The notes beneath the pieces are model-generated. The model searched no databases. It had not been told where the DNA came from and was given only the letters and a program-made list of their open reading frames with translations. DNA of 64,000 nucleotides from Aneurinibacillus thermoaerophilus (lineage in GTDB: Bacteria; Bacillota; Bacilli; Aneurinibacillales; Aneurinibacillaceae), in NCBI RefSeq assembly GCF_900099925.1, contig NZ_FNDE01000012.1:1-64000 (forward strand), given 5' to 3'. Of this stretch, positions 8,845-17,927 are shown piece after piece (positions within the stretch are counted from its first letter, which is position 1; each line of letters opens with the position of its first letter). Position numbers and translations under genes: made by a program.

Positions 8845-10044
8845 CTAAAAGGGAGAAGAAGATGCGGCCGGTGTTGCCATCGCTTCCTGCCATTGCTTAT
8901 AAAAAGCGATAAACCGTAATATTTTTTCCTCTGCCTGCCATAAATATGTCCTGTTCGGCTGGGATGAGAACTGCTGCAATGTGGTGACGGCGGTCGTCAT
9001 TTCATTTAAAGCACTTTGCAATAATGTTTTCTGTTGCTCAGCAAGTACGGTTGTCAAGCTTCTTCCCTGCTGCAACAACTCCCGGTGTTTGGCCATCATT
9101 TTTTGAATGGCGGCCTGCTCGATTTTTCCTGTCTTAAATCCTTCTCCGGTAAGGAGCGACACATTCTGAAACAAATCCGCCTGTGTCTGACCAAAACGCT
9201 TGATTTCTTCCATCGTTGAGGATGTTAGCTCCTCCGGTACCGCAACCGTTATTGTTCCCGCAGGCAGACTCTTCTCTTTAATATAAACCTCCTGCTTGTC
9301 CGCGCGATACACTTGGGCAAGCGCAAGCGCATCATCCCGCAAAGCGCTAACTCCGAGAAACAGCATTTGTTTGCCCGCTTCTTCCACCATATGCACCGGC
9401 CAACCTTTCTCCCGCAAAGCGGCGGCTTCCTGTTCCGCTCCCGCCCTGGTGCTAAACACGCCCCCCTGCACCATATACAAGGACATAACCGGAAGTGTGA
9501 GCGTTAAGGATTTTCTCTTGGGCACGGCCGACTGCCCTTGCACGGAAGCTTGCGTGCCTATTTCTGTGCTTGTCCGCCCTGCTGCTCCGTTTTCCCCTTT
9601 CTGTGTCAAAGCTACAGACGGCTTTGTCATATCTTCTACGGTTGGCGTCGACCCGGTCGTAAATGTGTGCAAGATAACATAGCCGAACAAAAGCCCGACG
9701 GATACAGCGCCTCCGACAACTGCGGACAGTTGAAAAAAATTCCGCGGCGGCTTGAAAGAACGACCTGAGCGCTTTTTGTGTCCGAATAACGGTGTAATGG
9801 GCGCACGAAAACCTATACTTTCTACTTCTTCTATTTCCTTATGATTCATCATGCTCTCTGTTACTGCGGCAGCTACAGGCGGAGATAACGGTTCGTTCTG
9901 CTCCTCCGCTTTCGCTGGAATAACAGAAACAGGCGAACAATTTAGCTTGATTTTCGGGCGCGACGCAGCAGACGCCTTCACCTCCGATCGGGACAGCTCT
10001 TCCCGTGGCCTTATGCGAATCGTATAGTCCGGTCTTTTCTTCAT
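8845..10044 (-). CDS. spoIIB: SpoIIB-like SPOR-domain membrane protein
   Basis: The start is set at the ATG of MKKRPDYTIRIR (399 residues) with a GAGGGAGAGG site. The cytoplasmic N-terminus is basic and proline-rich. One transmembrane helix lies at about residues 110-130. A SPOR-type domain with YMVQGGVFSTRAGAEQEA (residues ~190-260) would bind denuded glycan at septa, and the C-terminal ~130 residues are helical. Position directly before maf matches spoIIB of B. subtilis, which is needed for septal peptidoglycan dissolution during engulfment. Overall identity to SpoIIB cannot be judged here. It is the last gene before the terminator of the pilus operon, 63 bases after pilO. Confidence 0.75.
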   Translation of the reverse strand: MKKRPDYTIRIRPREELSRSEVKASAASRPKIKLNCSPVSVIPAKAEEQNEPLSPPVAAAVTESMMNHKEIEEVESIGFRAPITPLFGHKKRSGRSFKPPRNFFQLSAVVGGAVSVGLLFGYVILHTFTTGSTPTVEDMTKPSVALTQKGENGAAGRTSTEIGTQASVQGQSAVPKRKSLTLTLPVMSLYMVQGGVFSTRAGAEQEAAALREKGWPVHMVEEAGKQMLFLGVSALRDDALALAQVYRADKQEVYIKEKSLPAGTITVAVPEELTSSTMEEIKRFGQTQADLFQNVSLLTGEGFKTGKIEQAAIQKMMAKHRELLQQGRSLTTVLAEQQKTLLQSALNEMTTAVTTLQQFSSQPNRTYLWQAEEKILRFIAFYKQWQEAMATPAASSSPF

Positions 10045-10107
10045 GTGAAGCCTCTCCCTCTCTTGGATAAGTATCGTTACTTTATCCATATGAGGCAGGC
10101 TCTTACA

Positions 10108-10878
10108 TTATGAATGGGGTTGTACATCTTCTTTTTCAATAACTGGATATTGTGTCGGGTCCCATTTACCCGACGGCGGGTCTGTATGAACAGAAGGAAG
10201 TTTGTCCAGAAGCGATGCATACTGCGGCGCGTAATATCCAGTTAGCTCTAAGTTAGCTTCAATCCCCTTTTCTTTTGGAATTTTGAAATCATCCTCTTGT
10301 TTCTGTTTAAACATAAGCTTATCTACACGCAAATACCTGGACATCTGCTGAATCTCAGTAACAAACCTGTAAACGTCTTTATATTCCCCTTTTATGCTCA
10401 GCTTAATTTTCATATTCCGAATCGAAGAACGGGGCAAATACTTCTCAAGCTCCGCACGCGTAACTTTTGGCGCTTGTTCTTTCGGTATATCAGCCGTCTT
10501 CTCTTCGACTTCTTCAGAGACAATTTCTTTTGCCAGATCCGCCGCGTTTATCTCTTTATTTTCCTCAAACGACGCATCCTCTATCGCTATCTTGCTAATA
10601 GACTGCAACTTTCCAAACTCTTTAACCAGCTGCTCATCGTAAGATTTTACCGGAAACAGTTCAGCGATCTGCCGCAATTTCTCCTGCGGTGGGCGCGTAT
10701 CTGCTTCTTTCTTTTGCTTTGTGGCCAGTTCAAGCTCTGCTTTCTTCTGTTGCAGCTGTATCTCCGCCTCCCGCTTTTGATTTAGTACCGGCATAACATA
10801 CAAATAATAGAACACAGCTAGCATCAAAAATAATAGAGCCAATCCAAGCAAAACATATTGACGCTGCTTTTCCTCCAT
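10108..10878 (-). CDS. pilO: PilO-like type IV pilus inner membrane platform protein
   Basis: The 256-residue protein has a short cytoplasmic tail, one membrane helix (residues ~9-28), a coiled coil (~30-75) and a C-terminal alpha/beta domain. That is the PilO/GspM architecture. It starts three bases after the PilN-like gene and follows PilM and PilN in the canonical order. In the known machine PilN and PilO pair and link PilM to the pilus. The family is weakly conserved, so the call rests on architecture and order. A residue 130-150 stretch rich in Glu/Lys is unusual for the family. Confidence 0.82.
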   Translation of the reverse strand: MEEKQRQYVLLGLALLFLMLAVFYYLYVMPVLNQKREAEIQLQQKKAELELATKQKKEADTRPPQEKLRQIAELFPVKSYDEQLVKEFGKLQSISKIAIEDASFEENKEINAADLAKEIVSEEVEEKTADIPKEQAPKVTRAELEKYLPRSSIRNMKIKLSIKGEYKDVYRFVTEIQQMSRYLRVDKLMFKQKQEDDFKIPKEKGIEANLELTGYYAPQYASLLDKLPSVHTDPPSGKWDPTQYPVIEKEDVQPHS

Positions 10879-10881
10879 TTT

Positions 10882-11544
10882 CTACTCCCTCTCTCCTGCC
10901 TGTTTAGTCGCTCCGCTTTGCTTGTTAGGCGAAGTGTTTTTGCGGAAATTTTTTTCATCTATCGTCTGAGTAATGAATTCAAATCGGGCCTGATAATAAG
11001 GGAGAATTTTGCCGCCCATAAGTCGCAGCGAGAGGGAAAGCGGGTTGCCTTTCTCATCTCTAGGTCCAATCCATTCCGTCTTAACTATTGTAATCCTTTT
11101 AACATCCGCCTTCATAACGCGCGGTAACTGTTGCACATTATATAAATACGCCGCAATATCCTCATACTGTTCAAAACGGCCTTCTACTTCGATTTTTCCG
11201 TCCATATTATAGGAAAGAGACATTACTTTTCCTTGTTCAGGCAATTGGGAAGCCAGTTCATCGAGCAGCAGAGTTGTCGGATAGAATACATGTTGCAGCT
11301 TATTAGACAAATCCAGATAATCGTCAACCGTCACAGCTTGTCCCTGCCGTTGTTGCATAGCGCTCAATTGCTTTTCAATCCTTTCTATCTCCGCCTGCAT
11401 GCTGGCCGTTTCTTTCTTGCCTGTCACATATAACATCCCTAAATATCCGGCTGCTAACAGCCAAAAAACACCGATTATGCTAAACACAACAACCATGCGA
11501 GAAACGCTCGTTTTTTTTCGGGGAAGAAGATTAATATCTACCAT
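10882..11544 (-). CDS. pilN: PilN-like type IV pilus assembly protein
   Basis: The N-terminus MVDINLLPRKK contains the INLLP motif through which PilN binds the groove of PilM. A membrane helix follows (residues ~18-38), then a coiled coil and a ferredoxin-like C-terminal domain. The 220-residue length fits. It is 5 bases after pilM and 3 before pilO, so translation is probably coupled. Confidence 0.88.
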   Translation of the reverse strand: MVDINLLPRKKTSVSRMVVVFSIIGVFWLLAAGYLGMLYVTGKKETASMQAEIERIEKQLSAMQQRQGQAVTVDDYLDLSNKLQHVFYPTTLLLDELASQLPEQGKVMSLSYNMDGKIEVEGRFEQYEDIAAYLYNVQQLPRVMKADVKRITIVKTEWIGPRDEKGNPLSLSLRLMGGKILPYYQARFEFITQTIDEKNFRKNTSPNKQSGATKQAGERE

Positions 11545-11549
11545 TTCCG

Positions 11550-12617
11550 CTACCCTCTCATCGCTAAACCAATCGGAGCCATATACGCTTGAACTTCATC
11601 CTGCCCGGTAAAAGGATGGAAAATATGCTCGGCAGGAAACCGCGTAACCTCCGCATGCTTAATATTTTCCTGTAAAATAGAAATTATTTTTTCGATATTT
11701 GGAAAATCACCGGTAAGATACATCTTGCTAATGCGTGTACCATCTTTTTTCATATTAAATTCATAAAACGTAAGCACACGTTCCAGTTCTCGTATTAAAT
11801 CCCTCGCAAATCCGTCAAACATCCCTCTATCTTCCATATATTGAATGAGAGAATAAGACTGCATGCCTCTTTCATCTAATGTAATGTTATAGTTTGTTAA
11901 GTCAATCGGGATGTTGCGAACAAACTCCGGAATGTCACCTTTGAAAAAGAAAACATTGACCGAGTGAAGCCCAAGCTGTACAATGATAAATTCTTCTTCC
12001 TCAGCCCGGTATTTAGCAAGGACACGATATAGCGCCAGCGGCTCGATTTCTGCCGCAACGAGTTCGATACGCAATACGGAAAACAGTTCAATATATTGAT
12101 CGACTAAATCTCCCGGTGCAGCAACAACCCAATACTGTTCCTGCTCTTCTTCCGCTTCACCGTTTGGCGCTTGTTCCAATTTGTAATAATCAAAGTACGG
12201 GCGCTGGAACGGAACATGAACCGTGGACTCCAGCTCCACTTCCAACAACATCCGCACTTCTTTTTCCGGAACGGGTGGCAAGAGAACTTTCCGGATAAAA
12301 ACAGAAGAGCTTGGAAGCGAAATGATTGCTTTTTTTCCTTTTAGTCCTTCTTCCTGTACCTTTGTGCTCAATTCACTTTCGATGCGCGCACAGTCAATCA
12401 GCTTGCCCCGTTCAATTAAACCGCTATCCAGTTCAAAAAAGCCGGCTTTTTTAATATGAATCGTCTGGGCATCATGGTGTACTTCCGCATACCGCAATCC
12501 TCTATCTTCCAGCACCATCCCGATATGGCCGGACTTTTTCCGCAATAAATAAGAAGGGACTTTGAAATCTTTGAGCGAAAATCTGGGGAATGTTATCCTC
12601 GGTAACGTTCGTTTCAC
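11550..12617 (-). CDS. pilM: PilM-like actin-fold pilus assembly ATPase
   Basis: Cytoplasmic actin-like protein of the type IV pilus platform. Family landmarks include AIISLPSSSVFIRKVLLPPVPEKE, EVELESTVHVPF and a late phosphate loop region near MYLTGDFPNIEKI. I choose the GTG start (VKRTLPRIT, 355 residues), which has GGAAGAGG upstream; the longer open frame would run into the prepilin peptidase gene. It binds the PilN tail and lies upstream of pilN and pilO. Confidence 0.88.
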   Translation of the reverse strand: MKRTLPRITFPRFSLKDFKVPSYLLRKKSGHIGMVLEDRGLRYAEVHHDAQTIHIKKAGFFELDSGLIERGKLIDCARIESELSTKVQEEGLKGKKAIISLPSSSVFIRKVLLPPVPEKEVRMLLEVELESTVHVPFQRPYFDYYKLEQAPNGEAEEEQEQYWVVAAPGDLVDQYIELFSVLRIELVAAEIEPLALYRVLAKYRAEEEEFIIVQLGLHSVNVFFFKGDIPEFVRNIPIDLTNYNITLDERGMQSYSLIQYMEDRGMFDGFARDLIRELERVLTFYEFNMKKDGTRISKMYLTGDFPNIEKIISILQENIKHAEVTRFPAEHIFHPFTGQDEVQAYMAPIGLAMRG

Positions 12618-12651
12618 AGCAATCCCTCTTCCGTCTTTTTGTATCCATGCA

Positions 12652-13410
12652 TTAGTAAAAAAAACTGAAATACCACGCAATCAGATCATAGCCTTTGAAC
12701 AAAGCAAGCAACGCGCCCAGCGCAATGAACGGCCCGAACGGCACTTTCGTCTTTCGCCCGGCTCCCCGAAATATCATCAGCAATACCCCATAGAACGCCC
12801 CGAAAAAGGTAGAAAGAAGAATCGTCAACAGAAGCAAAGGGTAGCCGAGGAAAAGGCCAACAACAGCAAACAACTTAATATCCCCGCCTCCGATGCCGTT
12901 TCCTGAAACAATCGCAATTATATAGAAAATGGTAAACCCGAGCACCATGCCGATCAAATGCGAAAGATACGTTTCGTCCGGATGAATAAAGAAACGAAGC
13001 ACAAGAAACACGAGAAAAAATGGCAGCAGTACTTTATCCGGAATGATCCGGTATGCCAGGTCTGAAACTGTAATGATCACCAGCAAAGAGATAAATAACA
13101 AATAGAGCCACGCTACTGGAGTAAAATCATATACAGCGTACACCGCAGCGAATAAAATTCCGGTTGCCAGCTCGATCAGCGGGTATACCGGAGAAATCGG
13201 GGCGCGGCAATACCTGCATTTTCCGCGCGCAATCAAATAAGAGAGAATCGGAATTAGATCGATCGGTTTGAGCTGTTTTTTACATGTCGGGCAATGTGAC
13301 GGCGGAGCAAGCAGCGATTGTTCTTGCGGCACCCGCAACCCGACGACATTGAAAAATGAACCGAAAAGAAGACCGAAAAGAAAAACGAGCAAAAGAATAG
13401 CGAAATCCAT
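12652..13410 (-). CDS. pilD: Prepilin peptidase / N-methyltransferase (PilD, ComC)
   Basis: Type IV prepilin leader peptidase (A24 family). The start is the ATG of MDFAILLL (252 residues) with AAAGGAG upstream. Residues ~10-60 hold the N-methyltransferase part with two cysteine pairs, CPTC and CRYC. The two catalytic aspartates are visible in VSDLAYRIIPD and GGGDIKLFAVVG. Eight or so membrane segments. This is the positional equivalent of comC in B. subtilis. It would process the major pilin and the PilV/PilW-type pseudopilins of this locus. Confidence 0.95.
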   Translation of the reverse strand: MDFAILLLVFLFGLLFGSFFNVVGLRVPQEQSLLAPPSHCPTCKKQLKPIDLIPILSYLIARGKCRYCRAPISPVYPLIELATGILFAAVYAVYDFTPVAWLYLLFISLLVIITVSDLAYRIIPDKVLLPFFLVFLVLRFFIHPDETYLSHLIGMVLGFTIFYIIAIVSGNGIGGGDIKLFAVVGLFLGYPLLLLTILLSTFFGAFYGVLLMIFRGAGRKTKVPFGPFIALGALLALFKGYDLIAWYFSFFY

Positions 13411-13443
13411 AGTGCTCCTTTCTTCATGATCCACGTATTTTGG

Positions 13444-13484
13444 AAAAAACAAGGCTCCGCGCTTTTGTGCGTGCGGAAGCCTTG
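13444..13484 (-). terminator. Terminator or attenuator after the major pilin gene
   Basis: Stem AAGGCTCCGC (13451-13460) with GCGGAAGCCTT (13473-13483), one bulge, followed on the minus strand by six Ts. It lies between the pilin gene and pilD inside the operon, so it probably lets pilin mRNA accumulate above that of the assembly genes. Confidence 0.8.
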
Positions 13485-13502
13485 GAAATTCATGATATAT
13501 GC

Positions 13503-13949
13503 CTATTTATTACCGTCCCTTAATATGTCTTGTCGAGTCATGTCTTTAATCTCTTTTTTATCTTTTCCTAATTTAGCTCCTCCTAACGTTATCATAAGAT
13601 CACCGTTATTATACTTAATTGTACCATTAGTATAAGGTTGGTTCGTTTCTGGATTTATAGGTATAGCATCAAGATATTTTTTACCATTATTTGCATTAGC
13701 TTGAGCTAAATCTTCCAACTCTACTTCTTTGTCGACTTGTTCAGGATTATCCAAATAATATAATTTTGCTGCATCAAGTACCATAATCGCATTCGCCTTA
13801 TGCGTCTTTAATTTCTGATTTTCAATAATGTTTCCAATCGCTGGTACGGCAATGGCCGCAATAATACCAAGAATAACAACAACTGCGAGCAATTCAATCA
13901 ATGTTAAACCGCGTTGCTCTTTCCACACTTTTTTCATTTGAGTCAGCAT
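13503..13949 (-). CDS. pilA: Major type IV pilin candidate (ComGC/PilA-like)
   Basis: 148 residues. The class III prepilin signal is clear: a short basic leader, then the cleavage site RG|LTLIELLAVVVILG with Glu at +5, and a hydrophobic helix. The C-terminal domain is small, about 100 residues, with no cysteines, so no disulfide D-region. An AGAGG site precedes the ATG. The gene is visibly more AT-rich than its neighbours. It lies directly downstream of pilC and is followed by a terminator, as expected for a highly expressed structural subunit. ComGC-like identity is also possible, but a retraction ATPase gene in the same operon favours a true pilus. Confidence 0.88.
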   Translation of the reverse strand: MLTQMKKVWKEQRGLTLIELLAVVVILGIIAAIAVPAIGNIIENQKLKTHKANAIMVLDAAKLYYLDNPEQVDKEVELEDLAQANANNGKKYLDAIPINPETNQPYTNGTIKYNNGDLMITLGGAKLGKDKKEIKDMTRQDILRDGNK

Positions 13950-13973
13950 GTGTTTTCCTCTCCCTCTTTTCTT

Positions 13974-15182
13974 TTACTTAATATGTGAATACATTTCAAA
14001 CATTGGAACCATAATCGATATGACAATGGTTCCGATGAGTACGGCAAGGACAACAATCATAATCGGTTCAATCAACGCCTTCACTTTGTCCACCGTATTT
14101 TCCACTTCGGCCTCGTAAAAGTCCGCGACCTTGTCAAGCATCGTCTCCAGCGCCCCCGTCTCTTCACCGATGGCGATCATCCGCGTAACGAGCGGCGGAA
14201 ACACCCACGACTCTTTCAGCGGTTCGGACAAAGGCCGTCCCTGCCGCAAACTCTCTTTCGCGTCTGCTAACGCCTTGCCTATGATTTGATTATGCATCAC
14301 CTCCTCCACGATTGTTAAAGCTTGCAAAATGGGCACCGAACTAGAAAAAAGCGTACTCAACGTACGGCTCATTCGGGCCAGCAACCCCTTCTGGTATAAT
14401 GAACCAAAAATAGGGACTTTCAACTTGAGATAACTTGTGACTTTCTGCCCATATTCCATTTTTACTAAAATAAGAGAAAAAATGGATAATAAAAGCATGG
14501 TAATAGTATAAATGTACCAATAATGCACTAAACTATTGCTTACTGCCAGCACGAACTTCGTAATCGCAGGCAACTCAGCATTCAAGCTTTGAAACATCCC
14601 AACAAAAGTAGGAACGACGCTTGTAAGCAAATAAACGGTAACCCCTATCGCCAGCACAAGCAGGACGAGCGGGTATGTCATCGCTGATTTTACTTTTTCC
14701 TTCGTATAATGAGACTTCTCATAAAACAGCGCCAAACGCTCCAGAATGACTTCCATATTTCCGGAGGCTTCACCGGCTTTTACCATGCTCAAAAACAATG
14801 GCTCAAAAATTTTTGAGTGTTTCGCCGCCGCCTCGGACAATTGAATCCCATTGCGAATATCCGATTTAATGTCTTCTAATGCTTTCCGAAATTGCTTATT
14901 TTCCGTTTGGGCAGCCAGCGTATGCAGCGAATCCACCAATCCGACGCCAGCGCGGATGAGGGTCGCAAATTGCCGCAAAAACACGACAAAATCACGATTT
15001 TTTACAGGACGGCCAAACGTAATCTCTTTATGCAAAATCGTTTTTTTCTCTTCTTTCACAGCCAGCACAATCAGGCCACGCTTTTTGAGTTCGGCAATGG
15101 CCGCACTTTGGGTCGCCGCAGTAATCGTCCCCTTTTTCTTTTTGCCACCACGTTCCCTTGCTTCATAAGCGAACGTTGTCAT
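13974..15182 (-). CDS. pilC: PilC, type IV pilus inner membrane platform protein
   Basis: GspF/PilC family, 402 residues. Two repeated T2SF domains (residues ~65-190 and ~270-395) each end in membrane helices. Typical motifs are FVVFLRQFATLIRAGVGLVD and MSRTLSTLFSSSVPILQAL. It would form the platform rotated by PilB and PilT. It abuts the pilT stop codon with no gap. Confidence 0.95.
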   Translation of the reverse strand: MTTFAYEARERGGKKKKGTITAATQSAAIAELKKRGLIVLAVKEEKKTILHKEITFGRPVKNRDFVVFLRQFATLIRAGVGLVDSLHTLAAQTENKQFRKALEDIKSDIRNGIQLSEAAAKHSKIFEPLFLSMVKAGEASGNMEVILERLALFYEKSHYTKEKVKSAMTYPLVLLVLAIGVTVYLLTSVVPTFVGMFQSLNAELPAITKFVLAVSNSLVHYWYIYTITMLLLSIFSLILVKMEYGQKVTSYLKLKVPIFGSLYQKGLLARMSRTLSTLFSSSVPILQALTIVEEVMHNQIIGKALADAKESLRQGRPLSEPLKESWVFPPLVTRMIAIGEETGALETMLDKVADFYEAEVENTVDKVKALIEPIMIVVLAVLIGTIVISIMVPMFEMYSHIK

Positions 15183-16226
15183 CTACTCCAGCACCTTTTC
15201 ATTCATATAGTTCTGTGCCGACTCTTTCATAATAATGCCCCTTGTGATCAAATCTTTAATAGACATCTCCAGCGTATGCATACCAAAATCGCGTCCCGTC
15301 TGCATCATGCTGCGAATCTGATGCACTTTTTCCATCCGAATTAAATTGCTGACTGCGGGTGTATTAATCAAAATTTCCGTTGCCGCGATACGTCCGCCGC
15401 CAATCTTGGCAAACAGCCTCTGTGAAATTACGCTAAGCAAAACGGAAGACAACTGAATGCGCATCTGCGTCTGCTGGTTGCCAGGAAACACGTCAATAAT
15501 GCGATCGATCGTCTGCGGTGCGTCCGGTGTATGCAGTGTAGCAAACACCAGGTGCCCGGTTTCAGCTGCGGTGATCGCCGTACTGATCGTTTCCAGATCG
15601 CGCATCTCGCCCACCAGAATAACATCCGGGTCTTGACGGAGCGAGGCGCGAAGACCTGTGGCAAAATCAGCAGTATCAAAGCCGATCTCCCGCTGATTAA
15701 TAATCGAGAGCTTATGCCGGTGTAAATATTCAATAGGGTCTTCCAATGTAATAATATGTTTGCGCATCGTGCGGTTGATATAATCGATCATCGCCGCCAG
15801 CGTCGTCGATTTCCCGCTGCCTGTCGGCCCGGTTACAATAATCAGCCCCTGCGGTTTATGACAAAGCTTTTCTAAAACTTTCGGCATGTTTAGCGATTCT
15901 AGCGTTGGAATTTGCGTCGGAATGACCCGGAAGACAAGACCGACGCTTTTCCGCTGATGGTACGCATTCACGCGAAACCGGGAAACTCCCGGTAAACCAT
16001 AAGAAAAGTCAGCTTCTCCCTTTTCCTTAAACCGGGTAAAAAGCTCCTCGCCCATTACCTCTCTAGCGATCGCTTCCGTAGCCGACGGCATTAATGGCTC
16101 CATATCAAGTCTGTACAATTCGCCATCCATGCGAAAGATCGGAGCGGATCCGGCAGTAATATGTAAATCGGAGGCTCTTTTTTCAAAGGCGTATCGCAAT
16201 AACTTCGCAATATCAATTGCGGACAT
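15183..16226 (-). CDS. pilT: PilT, pilus retraction ATPase
   Basis: Hexameric secretion-type ATPase powering pilus disassembly and twitching. I choose the ATG of MSAIDIAKLL (347 residues) with AAGGGG upstream. Visible motifs: Walker A GPTGSGKSTTLAAM, Asp box IITLEDPIEYLH, Walker B VILVGEMRDLETI, His box TGHLVFATLHT, and near the C-terminus AVSNLIRMEK, equivalent to the PilT AIRNLIRE signature. Its presence argues for a retractile pilus rather than a simple ComG competence pseudopilus. Confidence 0.95.
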   Translation of the reverse strand: MSAIDIAKLLRYAFEKRASDLHITAGSAPIFRMDGELYRLDMEPLMPSATEAIAREVMGEELFTRFKEKGEADFSYGLPGVSRFRVNAYHQRKSVGLVFRVIPTQIPTLESLNMPKVLEKLCHKPQGLIIVTGPTGSGKSTTLAAMIDYINRTMRKHIITLEDPIEYLHRHKLSIINQREIGFDTADFATGLRASLRQDPDVILVGEMRDLETISTAITAAETGHLVFATLHTPDAPQTIDRIIDVFPGNQQTQMRIQLSSVLLSVISQRLFAKIGGGRIAATEILINTPAVSNLIRMEKVHQIRSMMQTGRDFGMHTLEMSIKDLITRGIIMKESAQNYMNEKVLE

Positions 16227-16251
16227 CCCTATCACCCCTTATACCATCTTG

Positions 16252-17910
16252 CTATTCCCGCGTCGTAATGCGATACAGCTCTTCAAGCGTCGTTAATCCC
16301 TGCTTGACTTTCAGCAGCCCGTCATCAAACAGCAAAATCATGCCATGCTGCAACGCGTATTTTTTGTATTCTGACGCCGGCATTTGCCGCACGATCATCC
16401 GGCGCAACGTATCATCCATTCGGAAAACTTCATGAATGGCGAGCCGTCCCCGGTACCCGCTGGAATTACAGCTGCCGCAACCTGTTCCACGCCACAGCTG
16501 TTCGATGGTTAACCCCCGTCTAGCAAACACCTCTTTTTCATCTTCCCGCGGCGCATAGCTTTGTTTGCAATGCGGACACACCCGGCGTACAAGCCGCTGC
16601 GCAAGGATACCATTTATAGAAGAAGCAATAAGAAATGGAGGAATTCCCATATCAACCAAACGGGTAATGCTGCTAACCGCATCATTCGTGTGAAGCGTAC
16701 TGAGTACAAGATGCCCGGTCAACGCCGCCCTGATAGCAATTTCAGCTGTTTCCGTATCGCGAATCTCACCAACCATAATGATGTCAGGGTCTTGACGAAG
16801 AATCGACCGCAAAGCGGAGGCAAACGTCATACCGATACTCGTATTTACTTGTACCTGATTAATTCCTTCCAACTGGTACTCAACCGGATCTTCAACGGTA
16901 ATAATATTAACCGTATCGTTATTCAAGTGATTAAGCGCCGCATAAAGGGTGGATGATTTTCCGCTGCCCGTCGGTCCGGTTACAAGCAAGATCCCATTTG
17001 GGCGGCTGATCAGATCGCGAAAAACAGCCAAATTACGCTTCGTAAGTCCAAGCTTATCCAGTTCAAGCAACGCGGTTGTCGTATCCAACAAACGCATCAC
17101 AATTTTCTCCCCGTACACCGTCGGAAGCGTGGATACCCGTACATCAATCGCCTTAAGCCCTACGTGCATTTCGATTCTGCCATCCTGAGGCAAGCGGCGC
17201 TCCGCAATATTAAGGTTGGACATAATTTTAATTCGCGCAGTCAAAATGCCCATCATATGACGTGGGAGCATGCGCTCCGTCCGCATCACGCCATCAATCC
17301 GGTAGCGGATTTTGATCCCCTCCTCCTGAGGATCAATATGGATGTCGCTCGCCCGTAACTGTATCGCCTGTTCAAACATCTGAGTAACGAGTCTGACGAT
17401 CGGAGAATCTTCGGCCGATAATTCTTCTTCTTCTACCGTCATATGGCCGCTTATATCATCCATCAGCTCTTTTACCGAATCCTGCATGCCATATATTCGG
17501 CTGATGGCACGCTGTACCTCTTCTTTTGTGGCAATGACAGGAACAATCATGCAGCCGGTGCTGATCCGCATTTCGTCAATCGCAAAATAGTCGAGCGGAT
17601 CAACCATAGCCACGGTCAGTTGATCTCCGTCGCGTTTTAAAGGAACGACCTGATAACGCCTTGCGATTTCTTCAGATAATAGGCCTGATAAGGCCGGTTC
17701 TAACTTATAACGATAAAGACTCACATGGGGAATACCAAGTTGAAACTCAAGAATTTCGATAAGCTGCTGCTCATTTATGAATCCCTTTTTTAGAAGAACA
17801 TCGCCTAATTTCATCTTTGTATTTTTCTGTTCTTCTAGCGCCTCTTGCAACTGCGCTTCGGAAATGATCCGCATTTCAATCAAAATATCGCCCAGCCGCT
17901 TTTTCTCCAA
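16252..17910 (-). CDS. pilB: PilB, pilus extension ATPase
   Basis: GspE/PilB family, 552 residues. The N-terminal ~150 residues form an MshEN domain (LGDILIEMRIISEAQLQEAL and a second copy at ~LGDVLLKKGFINEQQL), a type that can bind cyclic di-GMP. Then come Walker A GPTGSGKSSTLYAALN, Asp box, Walker B IIMVGEIRDTETAE, His box, and a zinc-binding tetracysteine (CPHC and CGSC) in the C-terminal part. It is 25 bases upstream of pilT. Confidence 0.95.
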   Translation of the reverse strand: MEKKRLGDILIEMRIISEAQLQEALEEQKNTKMKLGDVLLKKGFINEQQLIEILEFQLGIPHVSLYRYKLEPALSGLLSEEIARRYQVVPLKRDGDQLTVAMVDPLDYFAIDEMRISTGCMIVPVIATKEEVQRAISRIYGMQDSVKELMDDISGHMTVEEEELSAEDSPIVRLVTQMFEQAIQLRASDIHIDPQEEGIKIRYRIDGVMRTERMLPRHMMGILTARIKIMSNLNIAERRLPQDGRIEMHVGLKAIDVRVSTLPTVYGEKIVMRLLDTTTALLELDKLGLTKRNLAVFRDLISRPNGILLVTGPTGSGKSSTLYAALNHLNNDTVNIITVEDPVEYQLEGINQVQVNTSIGMTFASALRSILRQDPDIIMVGEIRDTETAEIAIRAALTGHLVLSTLHTNDAVSSITRLVDMGIPPFLIASSINGILAQRLVRRVCPHCKQSYAPREDEKEVFARRGLTIEQLWRGTGCGSCNSSGYRGRLAIHEVFRMDDTLRRMIVRQMPASEYKKYALQHGMILLFDDGLLKVKQGLTTLEELYRITTRE

Positions 17911-17927
17911 GTTCCTCCCTCCTGCAT

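Noticed and set aside
8845-10044. Calling the SPOR protein a pilus component (PilP-like)
   Set aside because: It has a SPOR domain and sits directly before maf, as spoIIB does; no PilP features.
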